Source: Paramesorhizobium deserti (GTDB lineage: Bacteria; Pseudomonadota; Alphaproteobacteria; Rhizobiales; Rhizobiaceae). Taken from it: DNA of 64,000 nt. Made by a program: the position numbers and the translations under genes. The notes under the pieces were generated by a model. The model worked only from the letters and a program-made list of their open reading frames with translations, made no database searches and was not told the origin of the DNA. Positions 18,748 through 27,948 of the stretch are shown here, piece after piece (within the stretch, counting starts at the first letter, position 1; each line of letters begins with the position of its first letter). The DNA is taken from contig NZ_LNTU01000012.1 of NCBI RefSeq assembly GCF_001558695.1, forward strand, positions 620,001 to 684,000. The letters run 5' to 3'.

Positions 18748-20067
18748 TCATCCCAGATAAGGATAAAGCGGGAAGCGGTCGGTGAGCGCCATCACCTTGT
18801 TCTTCACGGCCTGTTCCACGGCGGCATTGCCTTCGTCGGAATTGGCGGCTTTCAGCCCGTCGAGCACTTCCGAGATCAGATTGCCTATTTCCTGGAATTC
18901 GGCGATGCCGAAGCCGCGCGTCGTGCCGGCAGGCGTACCCAAGCGTACGCCCGAGGTGACGAACGGCTTTTCGGGGTCGAAGGGAATGCCGTTCTTGTTG
19001 CAGGTGATGTTGGCGCGGCCGAGGGCGGCTTCCGCCCGTTTGCCGGTGGCGTTCTTCGGGCGGAGGTCGACCAGCATGAGATGGTTGTCCGTGCCGCCGG
19101 AAACGATGTCGAGGCCGTTCTGCTTCAGGACCTCGGCGAGCGCACGGGCGTTTTCCACCACATTGCGGGCATAGGTCTTGAATTCGGGCTTCAACGCTTC
19201 GCCGAGCGCCACCGCCTTGGCGGCGATGACATGCATCAGCGGCCCGCCCTGCAGGCCAGGGAAGACGGCCGAATTGATCTTCTTGGCGATCTCGGCGTCA
19301 TTGGTGAGGATCATGCCGCCACGGGGCCCACGCAGAGATTTGTGCGTGGTGGTCGTCACCACATGGGCGTGCGGGATGGGCGAAGGATGGACGCCGGCGG
19401 CAACGAGACCCGCGATATGCGCCATGTCGACCATGAGATAGGCGCCGATGGAATCGGCGATCTGGCGGAAGCGCTGCCAATCCCAGATGCGGGAATAGGC
19501 CGTGCCGCCGGCGATAATGAGCTTGGGCTTGTGCTCGTTGGCGAGGCGCTCGACCTCGTCCATATCGAGCAGATTGTCGTCGCGGCGCACGCCATAGGAG
19601 ACGACGTTGAACCACTTGCCCGACATGTTGACGGGGGAGCCGTGCGTCAGATGGCCGCCGGAATTCAGATCAAGGCCCATGAAGGTGTCGCCCGGCTGCA
19701 GAAGCGCCAGGAACACGGCCTGGTTCATCTGGCTGCCTGAGTTGGGCTGCACATTGGCGAATTCCGCGCCGAACAGCTTCTTCGCCCGCTCGATCGCCAG
19801 TTCCTCGGCGACATCGACGAACTGGCAGCCGCCGTAATAGCGCTTGCCGGGATAGCCTTCGGCATATTTGTTGGTCATGATCGAGCCCTGCGCCTCCAGA
19901 ACGGCGCGGGAAACGATGTTTTCCGAAGCGATCAGCTCGATTTCATGGCGCTGACGGCCAAGTTCGTTGCGGATCGCACCGAACAGTTCGGCGTCGGTTT
20001 CCTCAAGGCTGGCGTTGAAGAATCTTTCCGAAAATGCCTGTTCCGAGGCAGCGTTCGCCTGCGACAT
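18748..20067 (-). CDS. glyA: Serine hydroxymethyltransferase
   Basis: GlyA converts serine and tetrahydrofolate to glycine and methylene-tetrahydrofolate. The 439-residue protein has the PLP lysine at Lys243 within [16 protein letters not shown], plus ELIASEN and [13 protein letters not shown] in the N-terminal part. I chose the ATG at 20067, which has GGAGG about ten bases upstream; the frame extends further but lacks a site. The gene heads the glyA-nrdR-rib block, supplying one-carbon units. Confidence 0.96.
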   Translation of the reverse strand: MSQANAASEQAFSERFFNASLEETDAELFGAIRNELGRQRHEIELIASENIVSRAVLEAQGSIMTNKYAEGYPGKRYYGGCQFVDVAEELAIERAKKLFGAEFANVQPNSGSQMNQAVFLALLQPGDTFMGLDLNSGGHLTHGSPVNMSGKWFNVVSYGVRRDDNLLDMDEVERLANEHKPKLIIAGGTAYSRIWDWQRFRQIADSIGAYLMVDMAHIAGLVAAGVHPSPIPHAHVVTTTTHKSLRGPRGGMILTNDAEIAKKINSAVFPGLQGGPLMHVIAAKAVALGEALKPEFKTYARNVVENARALAEVLKQNGLDIVSGGTDNHLMLVDLRPKNATGKRAEAALGRANITCNKNGIPFDPEKPFVTSGVRLGTPAGTTRGFGIAEFQEIGNLISEVLDGLKAANSDEGNAAVEQAVKNKVMALTDRFPLYPYLG

Positions 20068-20186
20068 GATAGCTATCCCTCCGGGTTGCCGGTCAAAGGT
20101 CAATGAATGACGGCGCATTATCATATTTAGCTTGCCAAGGCCAATGGCCGGACCGCGAAAAGCAGTGGCCGAAAACCGTCATAAAT

Positions 20187-20217
20187 GAAAAAGGCCGCCC
20201 TTTCGGACGGCCTTTTG
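20187..20217 (-). terminator. Intrinsic terminator of the L,D-transpeptidase gene
   Basis: On the minus strand, AAAAGGCCGTCC pairs with GGGCGGCCTTTTT across a GAAA loop, followed by a T-run. It begins 20 bases after the stop of the transpeptidase gene (20237). Confidence 0.85.
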
Positions 20218-20236
20218 CTCATTCTGTCTTTTCCGC

Positions 20237-21520
20237 TCAGGTGTTCGTGCCGAGCGCCAGCTCCGACGCGCCATCGCGCTCGTAAATATCGTCGCGGAAG
20301 TGGACCACGCCGTCGCCGGTCGACCAGGCGGTGACATAGATGAAATGCACGGGCACGGGATCGGCGACCTGGATCGGCGTATTGACGCCTGATTTGATCG
20401 TCGCCTCGATCGTCTGGCGGTCCCAGCCCGGCGTATTCTTCAACAGCCAGACATCGAGATCGCGGACGTTCTGGACGCGAACGCAGCCCGAGGAGTCAAA
20501 CCGCATCAGATTGTTGAACAACGTCTTCTGCGGCGTATCGTGCATATAGACCGCATGCGCGTTGTGGAAATTGATCTTGGTGGAGGACATGGCGTTGATC
20601 TTGCCGGGGTCCTGGCGGAACATCAGCTTCACAGCCTCATCCGTTGTCCAATTGACCGTCTCCGGCTGAACCTCCTGGCCCTGCTGGTCATAGAGGCGGA
20701 TCTTGTTGCGCGTCAGATAGGTCGGATCCTTGCGCATCAGCGGAATGATATCTTTCTGGATGATCGACTTCGGCGCCGTCCAGTATGGATTGAGGATGAC
20801 CTCGTGAATCTTGGAAACGAGGAGAGGCGTCTGGCGGTCGATCTTGCCGACGATCGCGGTGTGGCGCTGCATGACGCGGCCGTTTTCCACCGCCTCGATC
20901 TGCGCGGCGGGGATATTGACCATGACGAAACGGGGATCGGAAACATTTGCGAGCTCGTTGAGCCGCTGCAGATTGATGTGCAGCTGATCAAGCCGCACCT
21001 GCGCGCTGACATTCATCGCCGCATAGGTGAACTGCCCCATCACGCCATCGGCCGGAAGGCCATGACGGCTCTGGAAGCGCTTGACCGCCGCATCGACATA
21101 GGTGTCGAACGCATTGGAAAGGCCTGCGCTTTCAGGAAGATCGCCTGAGATCATCAGGCGCTTGCGCAGGGCGGAAACAGCCGGGTCGGTAACGCCGAGC
21201 TGCAGCTTGGCGCCGCCGGGAACATTCGGCCAGCCGCCCTGGGAAACGATATTGCTATAATACCCGATGGCGTTCTGCACATAGCCGGCCGTCGCCAGGC
21301 TCATGATGGGCTGATTGGAAGCCACCTTTTCGCCGCCCGAGGCACGGGCATCGAACTGGTCGTTCCAGTTGCCGCGCCGCGGTGCTGCCAGAATATCATT
21401 GATGACGGGTTGGGCGAGCGCTCCGCTGGCGAATACCGATAATCCGGCGGTTGCCGCGCCGCGCAGGAACAGGCGGCGATCCAGTTTGGAAGATTCGAGG
21501 TTCTTCCGCAGCTTCGACAT
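20237..21520 (-). CDS. ldtP: L,D-transpeptidase (YkuD family) with Tat-type signal
   Basis: The 427-residue protein is predicted to cross-link or modify periplasmic peptidoglycan. The N-terminus has a twin-arginine signal (LDRRLFLRGAATAGLSVFA, cut near ALAQ). A peptidoglycan-binding domain follows (about 115-195, with FQSRHGLPADGVMG), then the YkuD catalytic domain ending in HDTPQK ... FDSSGCVRV with catalytic Cys346. The start at 21520 has AGGGA eight bases upstream; longer frames reach 21637. It sits downstream of ldtR, a MarR-type regulator, as in the LdtR/LdtP pair characterised in Liberibacter, whose ldtP is an LdtR target. Confidence 0.9.
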   Translation of the reverse strand: MSKLRKNLESSKLDRRLFLRGAATAGLSVFASGALAQPVINDILAAPRRGNWNDQFDARASGGEKVASNQPIMSLATAGYVQNAIGYYSNIVSQGGWPNVPGGAKLQLGVTDPAVSALRKRLMISGDLPESAGLSNAFDTYVDAAVKRFQSRHGLPADGVMGQFTYAAMNVSAQVRLDQLHINLQRLNELANVSDPRFVMVNIPAAQIEAVENGRVMQRHTAIVGKIDRQTPLLVSKIHEVILNPYWTAPKSIIQKDIIPLMRKDPTYLTRNKIRLYDQQGQEVQPETVNWTTDEAVKLMFRQDPGKINAMSSTKINFHNAHAVYMHDTPQKTLFNNLMRFDSSGCVRVQNVRDLDVWLLKNTPGWDRQTIEATIKSGVNTPIQVADPVPVHFIYVTAWSTGDGVVHFRDDIYERDGASELALGTNT

Positions 21521-21581
21521 TGGCGTTTTCCCTGAATTGCTCATCGTATGCAGATTTCTCCAGCCGTCGATCGGACGGGAT

Positions 21582-21598
21582 GTAGTTTGCAAAACTAC
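21582..21598 (-). promoter_or_regulatory. Candidate LdtR/MarR-type operator
   Basis: GTAGTTT and AAACTAC are perfect 7-bp inverted arms separated by GCA. It lies 62 bases upstream of the ldtP start, within typical promoter distance, and has the symmetry of MarR-family sites. The link to LdtR is inference from position. Confidence 0.5.
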
Positions 21599-21602
21599 CA
21601 AG

Positions 21603-21614
21603 GTTAACGTTAAC
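21603..21614. promoter_or_regulatory. 12-bp perfect palindrome upstream of ldtP
   Basis: GTTAACGTTAAC reads identically on both strands and lies five bases from the dyad at 21582-21598. It may be part of the same operator or a separate site. Confidence 0.35.
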
Positions 21615-21780
21615 AAACGGCAACTGCCTGCCCGCACTCCATATTGGGGACGTAATAGGGCAGAAACTTTCCCTTGGGACGGATATGCGGAAATTCCGCG
21701 TTCTCTTCGGATATGCCCGCGTTTATGGCGTAATCATGTCGCGACGCCCGCCAACACACGCGAAAGCGGCCCGACGAAAG

Positions 21781-21811
21781 CAAAAAGTCCGGCACGTGCG
21801 CCGGACTTTCG
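21781..21811 (-). terminator. Intrinsic terminator of ldtR
   Basis: On the minus strand AAAGTCCGGC pairs with GCCGGACTTT over a short loop and is followed by TTG. It lies about 60 bases after the ldtR stop at 21871. Confidence 0.8.
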
Positions 21812-21870
21812 CTCATGTGACGTTTCTGCAACATCCGCAAGCCATGGCTCCTGCCATGGTGCGGGACGGA

Positions 21871-22389
21871 TCACATGCGATAGGCGATGGTGTCATTCCA
21901 GAAACGGTCGAGGCGCTGCAGCGACTTATTCATGTTCTGGAACTCTTCGGCGCGGATGCCGCCCACCTGCTCGATCGAAGCAATGTGACGCTCGTAGAGA
22001 CCGGCGACCAGTTCCGCAACCTCGACGCCCTTCGGCGTCAGGCTGACGCGAACCGAACGACGGTCGACGCGGGAGCGCTGATGATGAATGAAGCCCATAT
22101 CTACAAGCTTCTTCAGATTATAGGACACGTTCGATCCGAGATAGTAACCGCGGCTGCGCAGTTCGCCCGCCGTCAGCTCGGCATTGCCGATATTGAAGAG
22201 CAGGAGCGCCTGCACGGCATTGATATCGCTGCGGCCGTTGCGGTCGAACTCGTCCTTGACCACATCGAGCAGCCGGCGGTGCAGGCGTTCGACAAGCTGC
22301 AATGCCTCGAGATAGAGCGTGCGAAGAGCTGTTTCTTCTTTCTGCAGGCGCGGTTCGGCGCCCGTCTTGCGCTGGGTGTTGTTCATCAT
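21871..22389 (-). CDS. ldtR: MarR-family transcriptional regulator LdtR
   Basis: The 172-residue protein has a winged helix-turn-helix with the MarR-like core (ALLLFNIGNAELTAGELRSRGYYLGSNVSYNLKKLVDMGFIHHQRSRVDRRSVRVSLT, about 58-118), and matches LdtR of rhizobia and Liberibacter. There LdtR is a small-molecule-responsive regulator that controls ldtP. GAGAGG lies five bases upstream of the ATG. It has its own terminator; the ldtP gene follows in the same direction. Confidence 0.9.
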   Translation of the reverse strand: MMNNTQRKTGAEPRLQKEETALRTLYLEALQLVERLHRRLLDVVKDEFDRNGRSDINAVQALLLFNIGNAELTAGELRSRGYYLGSNVSYNLKKLVDMGFIHHQRSRVDRRSVRVSLTPKGVEVAELVAGLYERHIASIEQVGGIRAEEFQNMNKSLQRLDRFWNDTIAYRM

Positions 22390-22554
22390 TCTAGCCTCTC
22401 TGTTGTGTCGGTGCTTTTTTTCTCACCGTTGAGAGGGACAATATCGGCCACGCATAAAATTCGAATTAAAACACAGACTTAACAGGAGCTTACCAGAGAA
22501 GAAGCAATTTCAGGCTTAACAATCGATTACATTGCTACTTGAGCCCGAATGAGC

Positions 22555-22977
22555 TCAGCTTCTGCGCAGCGCACGAGCCTGGAAGAAGAGGACCACCCGG
22601 AACGCGATATAAAGCAGCAGGATCAGGAGATTGGTGACGGCGACCATCGGGTTGGCCGCGAAGATGCGCTCGAAGACGGTATACATCAGCGTCTCGATCA
22701 AGGCCGCGGCAAACCAGATGACCGGGCCCCAGGGCGCGCGCATCCACAGACCCGTCGCCGCCACCGGAAACAGCACCGCCAGCGACACCGAGGCCGCCTG
22801 CCATTGCCACGGCATCAGGTCGAAACGCCAGAGCAGCCCCTGATGCAGGCCGATCAGCCTGATCCAGTAGGCGACGCCCAGCGCCAAGCAATAGAGCGCC
22901 AGAAGCCGCATGAGCCAGACGAAGCCGGTTTCGGCAAGGGACGGCTCGACACGCTGACGCAGTTGCTCTTCCATCAT
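22555..22977 (-). CDS. DUF6163 family membrane protein
   Basis: The 140-residue protein has four membrane helices (about 20-45, 60-78, 85-105 and 112-132) and no recognisable catalytic motif; it resembles the DUF6163 family of rhizobia, of unknown function. Its ATG overlaps the stop of the upstream acyl-CoA hydrolase (22974-22977), so the two are translationally coupled. Confidence 0.75.
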   Translation of the reverse strand: MMEEQLRQRVEPSLAETGFVWLMRLLALYCLALGVAYWIRLIGLHQGLLWRFDLMPWQWQAASVSLAVLFPVAATGLWMRAPWGPVIWFAAALIETLMYTVFERIFAANPMVAVTNLLILLLYIAFRVVLFFQARALRRS

Positions 22978-24026
22978 GGCAGCGTCAGTTCTCCATCACC
23001 CAGCGGCGCGAAATAGGCATCGACATCGCCGGGCGAGACGTCCTCAAGCCCGGCTGGCTTCCAGTGCGGCGTATCGCCTTTGTCGATCAACGCGGCGCGT
23101 ATGCCCTCGTAGAAATCGTGGCCCTGGAGCATGCGGTTGAGAATGCGGTATTCCATTCTCATGCAGTCGTCCATCTCGAGCGCCCTGCCCTCGGCGATCT
23201 GCCGGAAGGTGACATGCAAGCTCGTCGGCGAGCGGCTTTCCAGGACCGACAGAATCTTCAACGCGGTCTCGCTGCCGGTCTTGGCCCATTTGGACAATGC
23301 CGCGATGCAGCTTTCCAGCGTCGGTTCACCGAAGCCCCGGGCGATCAGTTCCCTCGTGGCGGCATCGGTCTCGAAATCGGGGGTATCAGTCTTGGCGAAG
23401 GCCGCACCGACATCGCCCGTGTCAATGAGCCGGGCGCGGATGCCATCGATCGCCTCGGCGGCGATGGCGTGGGTGGCGATCCCGCTGCCGAGGCAATCGC
23501 CTTGGCGGATCCGACTGCCGGTCAGGGCGAGATAGGTGCCGAAATGGCCGGGCAGATGCGGCAGGAAGGCGCTGCCGCCGACATCGGGAAAAAAGCCGAT
23601 GCCGACCTCGGGCATGGCGAAAAGCGTGTTCTCCGTCACGATCCGGTGGGAGCCGTGCACCGAGATGCCGGCGCCGCCGCCCATGACGATGCCATCGAGA
23701 AAGGCGATATAAGGCTTCGAAAAGCGGCCGATATGGGCGTTGAGACGATATTCATCGGAGAAGAATTCATAAGGTGGCGTGCCGTTGCGGCCGGCCTTGT
23801 AGGCGGCGATCACATCGCCACCCGAGCAGAAGGCCCGCCCCTCGCCCTCGACGACGACGCAAGCGACCTCCGGATCGGCTTCCCATGCGACGAGGGCGCG
23901 TCGAAGCGCTCTGATCATGCCATGCGTCAGCGCGTTGAGCGCGGCGGGACGCGTCAGGCGGATGAGCCCCGCACATCCCCTCCGCTCGAAAACGATTTCA
24001 CCCTGTCCGCCAAAATCGACTTCCAC
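22974..24026 (-). CDS. 3-hydroxyisobutyryl-CoA hydrolase (crotonase superfamily), GTG start
   Basis: The enzyme would release 3-hydroxyisobutyrate in valine degradation. The crotonase fold is shown by AFCSGGDVIAAY and VMGGGAGISVHGSHRI, and the hydrolase subtype by MPEVGIGFFPDVGGSAFLPHLPG, where the Glu and Asp positions are conserved. The GTG at 24026 is chosen because GGGAG is seven bases upstream; the frame extends to 24098 without a better start. 350 residues, normal for HIBYL-CoA hydrolases. Confidence 0.88.
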   Translation of the reverse strand: MEVDFGGQGEIVFERRGCAGLIRLTRPAALNALTHGMIRALRRALVAWEADPEVACVVVEGEGRAFCSGGDVIAAYKAGRNGTPPYEFFSDEYRLNAHIGRFSKPYIAFLDGIVMGGGAGISVHGSHRIVTENTLFAMPEVGIGFFPDVGGSAFLPHLPGHFGTYLALTGSRIRQGDCLGSGIATHAIAAEAIDGIRARLIDTGDVGAAFAKTDTPDFETDAATRELIARGFGEPTLESCIAALSKWAKTGSETALKILSVLESRSPTSLHVTFRQIAEGRALEMDDCMRMEYRILNRMLQGHDFYEGIRAALIDKGDTPHWKPAGLEDVSPGDVDAYFAPLGDGELTLP

Positions 24027-24094
24027 GTCCCGACTCCCGTTTAAGGAATGGGTAGAAAGGGAAAGCCTCCGCGTCAATGCCGCGTTTCCTGGCC

Positions 24095-24137
24095 GCATGA
24101 TCTTATCCGAAAAGTCTGCAACTTTTCGGGATCATGC
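24095..24137. repeat. Short palindromic repeat upstream of hemB
   Basis: GCATGATC, a four-base bulge and CCGAAAAGT on the left pair with ACTTTTCGG and GATCATGC on the right. It is a typical dispersed palindrome of this order and sits about 80 bases upstream of hemB; a related unit is at 45487-45530. Confidence 0.6.
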
Positions 24138-24217
24138 CGGTCAATCGGCTTGGTTTCACCATTCTTCCCGTGATAAACCCACCCAACATTCCAGATAGTC
24201 TCGCAGGGAGACGAATA

Positions 24218-25258
<1,041 letters not shown>

Positions 25259-25390
25259 AATCCCGCACGCCGGCCCCGTTCTTGAAAATGCCGGCTTCAT
25301 TTCCCATTTTCGCTTCGTCGGTTCATAGTGGAGCCGGCACTAAAGGAGCAGTTTCCACTTCTCCTGGGCTTGCTTTGACGGGAAACAGAG

Positions 25391-25861
25391 ATGACCGACA
25401 ACGTGATGAACGGCGAAATCATTCCTTCGCGCCTCGATGACCGGCGGCTCTACAGGGGCGTGCGGACGCGCCGCATATTCGCATTCCTGATCGATTACAT
25501 GCTGGTGCTTCTGCTCTGCATTCCCGTCGCCGTCATCATCGCCATTCTGGGCGTCGCCACGCTCGGCCTCGGCTGGATGCTCTACGGCATCATGCTGCCG
25601 CTCGTGGCGCTGGGCTATGTCGCGCTCACCATGGGCGGGCCGCGTCAGGCGACCAAGGGCATGCAGATGATGGGCGTCAAGCTGGAGCGGCTCGACGGCC
25701 AGCCGGTCGACAGCATGCTGGCGATCGTCCACTCCGTGCTGTTCTGGGCCGGCAATGTGATCCTGACGCCGCTGATTCTCCTGGCAACGCTCTTTCTTGA
25801 CCGCAAGAGGACCCTGCACGACCTGCTTCTGGGCACCGTCGTGGTCCGTTCGGACCACTGA
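25391..25861 (+). CDS. RDD family membrane protein
   Basis: The 156-residue protein has the RDD domain: the N-terminal RRIFAFLIDYMLVLL segment with conserved Arg and Asp residues, and two or three membrane helices followed by the LFLDRKRTLHDLLLGTVVV ending. RDD proteins are implicated in ion transport or in modulating membrane complexes, but the role here is unknown. GGGAAACAGAG precedes the ATG. It follows hemB on the same strand. Confidence 0.85.
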   Translation: MTDNVMNGEIIPSRLDDRRLYRGVRTRRIFAFLIDYMLVLLLCIPVAVIIAILGVATLGLGWMLYGIMLPLVALGYVALTMGGPRQATKGMQMMGVKLERLDGQPVDSMLAIVHSVLFWAGNVILTPLILLATLFLDRKRTLHDLLLGTVVVRSDH

Positions 25862-25986
25862 TCCGTGCCTTCGGAGGGGGCTGGCGTTCAAATTTCAGCA
25901 ATGAAACCCGGTGACAGTTTGATTTCTATTGACGTTTTCGGCGGCGGGTTCATGCTGAGATGGGCTTTGCATGTACCGGACGTCGC

Positions 25987-26733
25987 ATGACTCACCAACC
26001 GCAACAATCGCCGCAGTTCTTTCTGACCGCTCCTTCGGCCTGCCCCTATCTCGAAGGCCAGTACGAACGGAAGGTCTTCACGCATCTCGTCGGCGACAAG
26101 GCGAACGAGCTCAACGATCTCCTGACGCAGGGCGGCTTCCGCCGGTCGCAGAACATCGCCTATCGGCCGGCCTGCGAGACCTGCCGTGCCTGCGTGTCGG
26201 TGCGCATCCTGGCGAACGAGTTCAAGATGGACCGCTCGTTGAAGCGCGTCTGGAAGCGCAATACCGATCTCATCGGCCATAGCCACCGGGCCGAGCCTTC
26301 GACCGAGCAATATTCGCTCTTCCGCCATTATCTCGACGCGCGGCACCGCAAGGGCGGCATGTCCGACATGACCGTTCTCGACTATGCGATGATGGTCGAG
26401 GACACGCATGTCAGCACGCAGATCATCGAATACCGCCGCCGCGGACCGGATTCCTTCATCAGCCAGAAGGGCGAAGGCGAATTGCTCGCTGTCGCGCTGA
26501 CCGACGTGATGTCGGACGGCCTGTCGATGGTCTATTCATTCTATGATCCTGATCTTGCCGACCGCTCGCTCGGTACCTTCATGATCCTCGATCATATCCA
26601 GCGTGCAGTCGCCCAGGGGCTGCCGCATGTCTATCTCGGCTATTGGGTCGAGGGATCGCGCAAGATGCAGTACAAGATCCGCTTCAAGCCGCAGGAGCAT
26701 CTCGGCCCCAAGGGCTGGGAGCGGCGGGACTGA
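25987..26733 (+). CDS. bpt: Aspartate/glutamate leucyltransferase (arginyl-tRNA-protein transferase family)
   Basis: Bpt attaches leucine from Leu-tRNA to N-terminal Asp or Glu for the N-degron pathway. The 248-residue protein has the family signatures [26 protein letters not shown] (paired cysteines near residues 64-70) and [14 protein letters not shown]-like [16 protein letters not shown], and ends with [19 protein letters not shown]. The start at 25987 begins with MTHQPQQSP; the frame extends to 25960. Confidence 0.93.
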   Translation: MTHQPQQSPQFFLTAPSACPYLEGQYERKVFTHLVGDKANELNDLLTQGGFRRSQNIAYRPACETCRACVSVRILANEFKMDRSLKRVWKRNTDLIGHSHRAEPSTEQYSLFRHYLDARHRKGGMSDMTVLDYAMMVEDTHVSTQIIEYRRRGPDSFISQKGEGELLAVALTDVMSDGLSMVYSFYDPDLADRSLGTFMILDHIQRAVAQGLPHVYLGYWVEGSRKMQYKIRFKPQEHLGPKGWERRD

Positions 26734-26838
26734 CGCCATTCCCAGAAATCCACTCACGTCGGCCATCCGAATTTGATAGACACGCACGGGCGCTGCGATT
26801 CTGCACGCTCTGTTTCACGAATTCAGAGGAAACCGTCC

Positions 26839-27738
26839 GTGCCGGCGCCACAGCTCGACCATCGCAAAGGCCTGATCATCACCGGCATCGGCGGTCTCTT
26901 CCTCACGGTGGACATTCCGCTGATCAAGCTTGCCGACGGCAACACCTGGTCGATCCTGATGGTGCGCAGTTTCACCACCTTCGCGTCCGCGCTCCTCATC
27001 TGGGCTATCTGGTCGTTCATGAGCGGGAAAATACGGCCGCTGGTGCCGTCACGCAGGGGCTATCTCGTCGGCCTTCTCTACGGCCTTTCCTCCATCGCCT
27101 TCATCTCCGGCGTATTCATGACCTCGACGGCCAATCTGGTCTTCATTCTCGCCTTCAACCCGATGTTCGCGGCGCTCCTTTCCTGGATATTCCTGAAGGA
27201 GCGGCCGAAACCGGCCACGCTCATTGCGATGGCCTTCATGCTGCTCGGCGTGGCGATCATCGTCAGCGAAGGCATCTCGTCGGGGCGCTGGCTGGGCGAT
27301 CTGGTCGCGGTGGGGGCCGCACTCCTGATGGCCTCGGCCATCACCATCAGCCGCTCGACGGGCGAGGACATGGGGCTGACGGCGATCCTTTCCACCTGCA
27401 TTCCCTTCCTGGTGGCAGCGATCGTGGTCTTCACCCATTCGGGCTATGCTATCGCCGACCCGAAATGGATCCTCTTCGATGGCGCGATCATGATGCCGAT
27501 CGCCTTCCTCTGCCTCGCAACGGGCCCCAAATATATTTCCGGACCTGAGGTCGGCATGTTCTATCTGCTGGAAACCGTTCTGGCCCCGATCTGGGTGTGG
27601 ATCATCTTTCTCGAGGCGCCGAGCCGCCAGAGCCTGATTGGCGGGCTCATCCTGATCGTCACGCTCATCGTGCACTCGCTCTGGCAGTTGCGCGATGCAC
27701 ACCGCGCCCGCACCAACCTGCCGCGCTATCCGCTTTAG
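26839..27738 (+). CDS. DMT-family (EamA) transporter, GTG start
   Basis: The protein (299 residues) has ten hydrophobic segments in two EamA repeats. The first includes NTWSILMVRSFTTFASALLIW; the second ends with LETVLAPIWVWIIFLE. Substrate is unknown, as usual for EamA exporters. I choose the GTG at 26839, with AGAGGA eight bases upstream; the frame begins at 26773. It follows bpt by about 105 bases. Confidence 0.85.
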   Translation: MPAPQLDHRKGLIITGIGGLFLTVDIPLIKLADGNTWSILMVRSFTTFASALLIWAIWSFMSGKIRPLVPSRRGYLVGLLYGLSSIAFISGVFMTSTANLVFILAFNPMFAALLSWIFLKERPKPATLIAMAFMLLGVAIIVSEGISSGRWLGDLVAVGAALLMASAITISRSTGEDMGLTAILSTCIPFLVAAIVVFTHSGYAIADPKWILFDGAIMMPIAFLCLATGPKYISGPEVGMFYLLETVLAPIWVWIIFLEAPSRQSLIGGLILIVTLIVHSLWQLRDAHRARTNLPRYPL

Positions 27739-27803
27739 ACCTTTCCCACTTTGATGGAATCGCTCGATTTTCAGACCATTCCGTGCCGACACAGCCCCAC
27801 CTC

Positions 27804-27928
27804 CGTCATCATCGGACTTGATCCGATGATCCATTCCGGAACGGCGATGCAGCGCGTGCATATCAGACCGTGGATGCGGTTTTGACCTTCAGGAATGGAT
27901 CATCGGGTCAAGCCCGAGGATGATGACG
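27804..27928. repeat. 125-bp palindromic repeat element, copy 1
   Basis: The ends CGTCATCATCGGACT and GAGGATGATGACG are inverted. The element has the same length, ends and much of the interior of the copy at 60735-60858 read on the other strand (shared stretches GATCCATTCCGGAACGGCGA and GGAATGGAT). It has no coding capacity. It lies between a DMT transporter and parC, which converge. Confidence 0.75.
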
Positions 27929-27948
27929 ATTGCAGGGGTATTCCCCGA

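Larger units (their letters stand above)
21521..21870. other. Intergenic region ldtR-ldtP
   Basis: About 350 bases between ldtR and ldtP, same strand. It contains the ldtR terminator (21781-21811), a 17-bp dyad at 21582-21598, a 12-bp palindrome at 21603-21614 and presumably the ldtP promoter. No supported gene. Confidence 0.6.
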
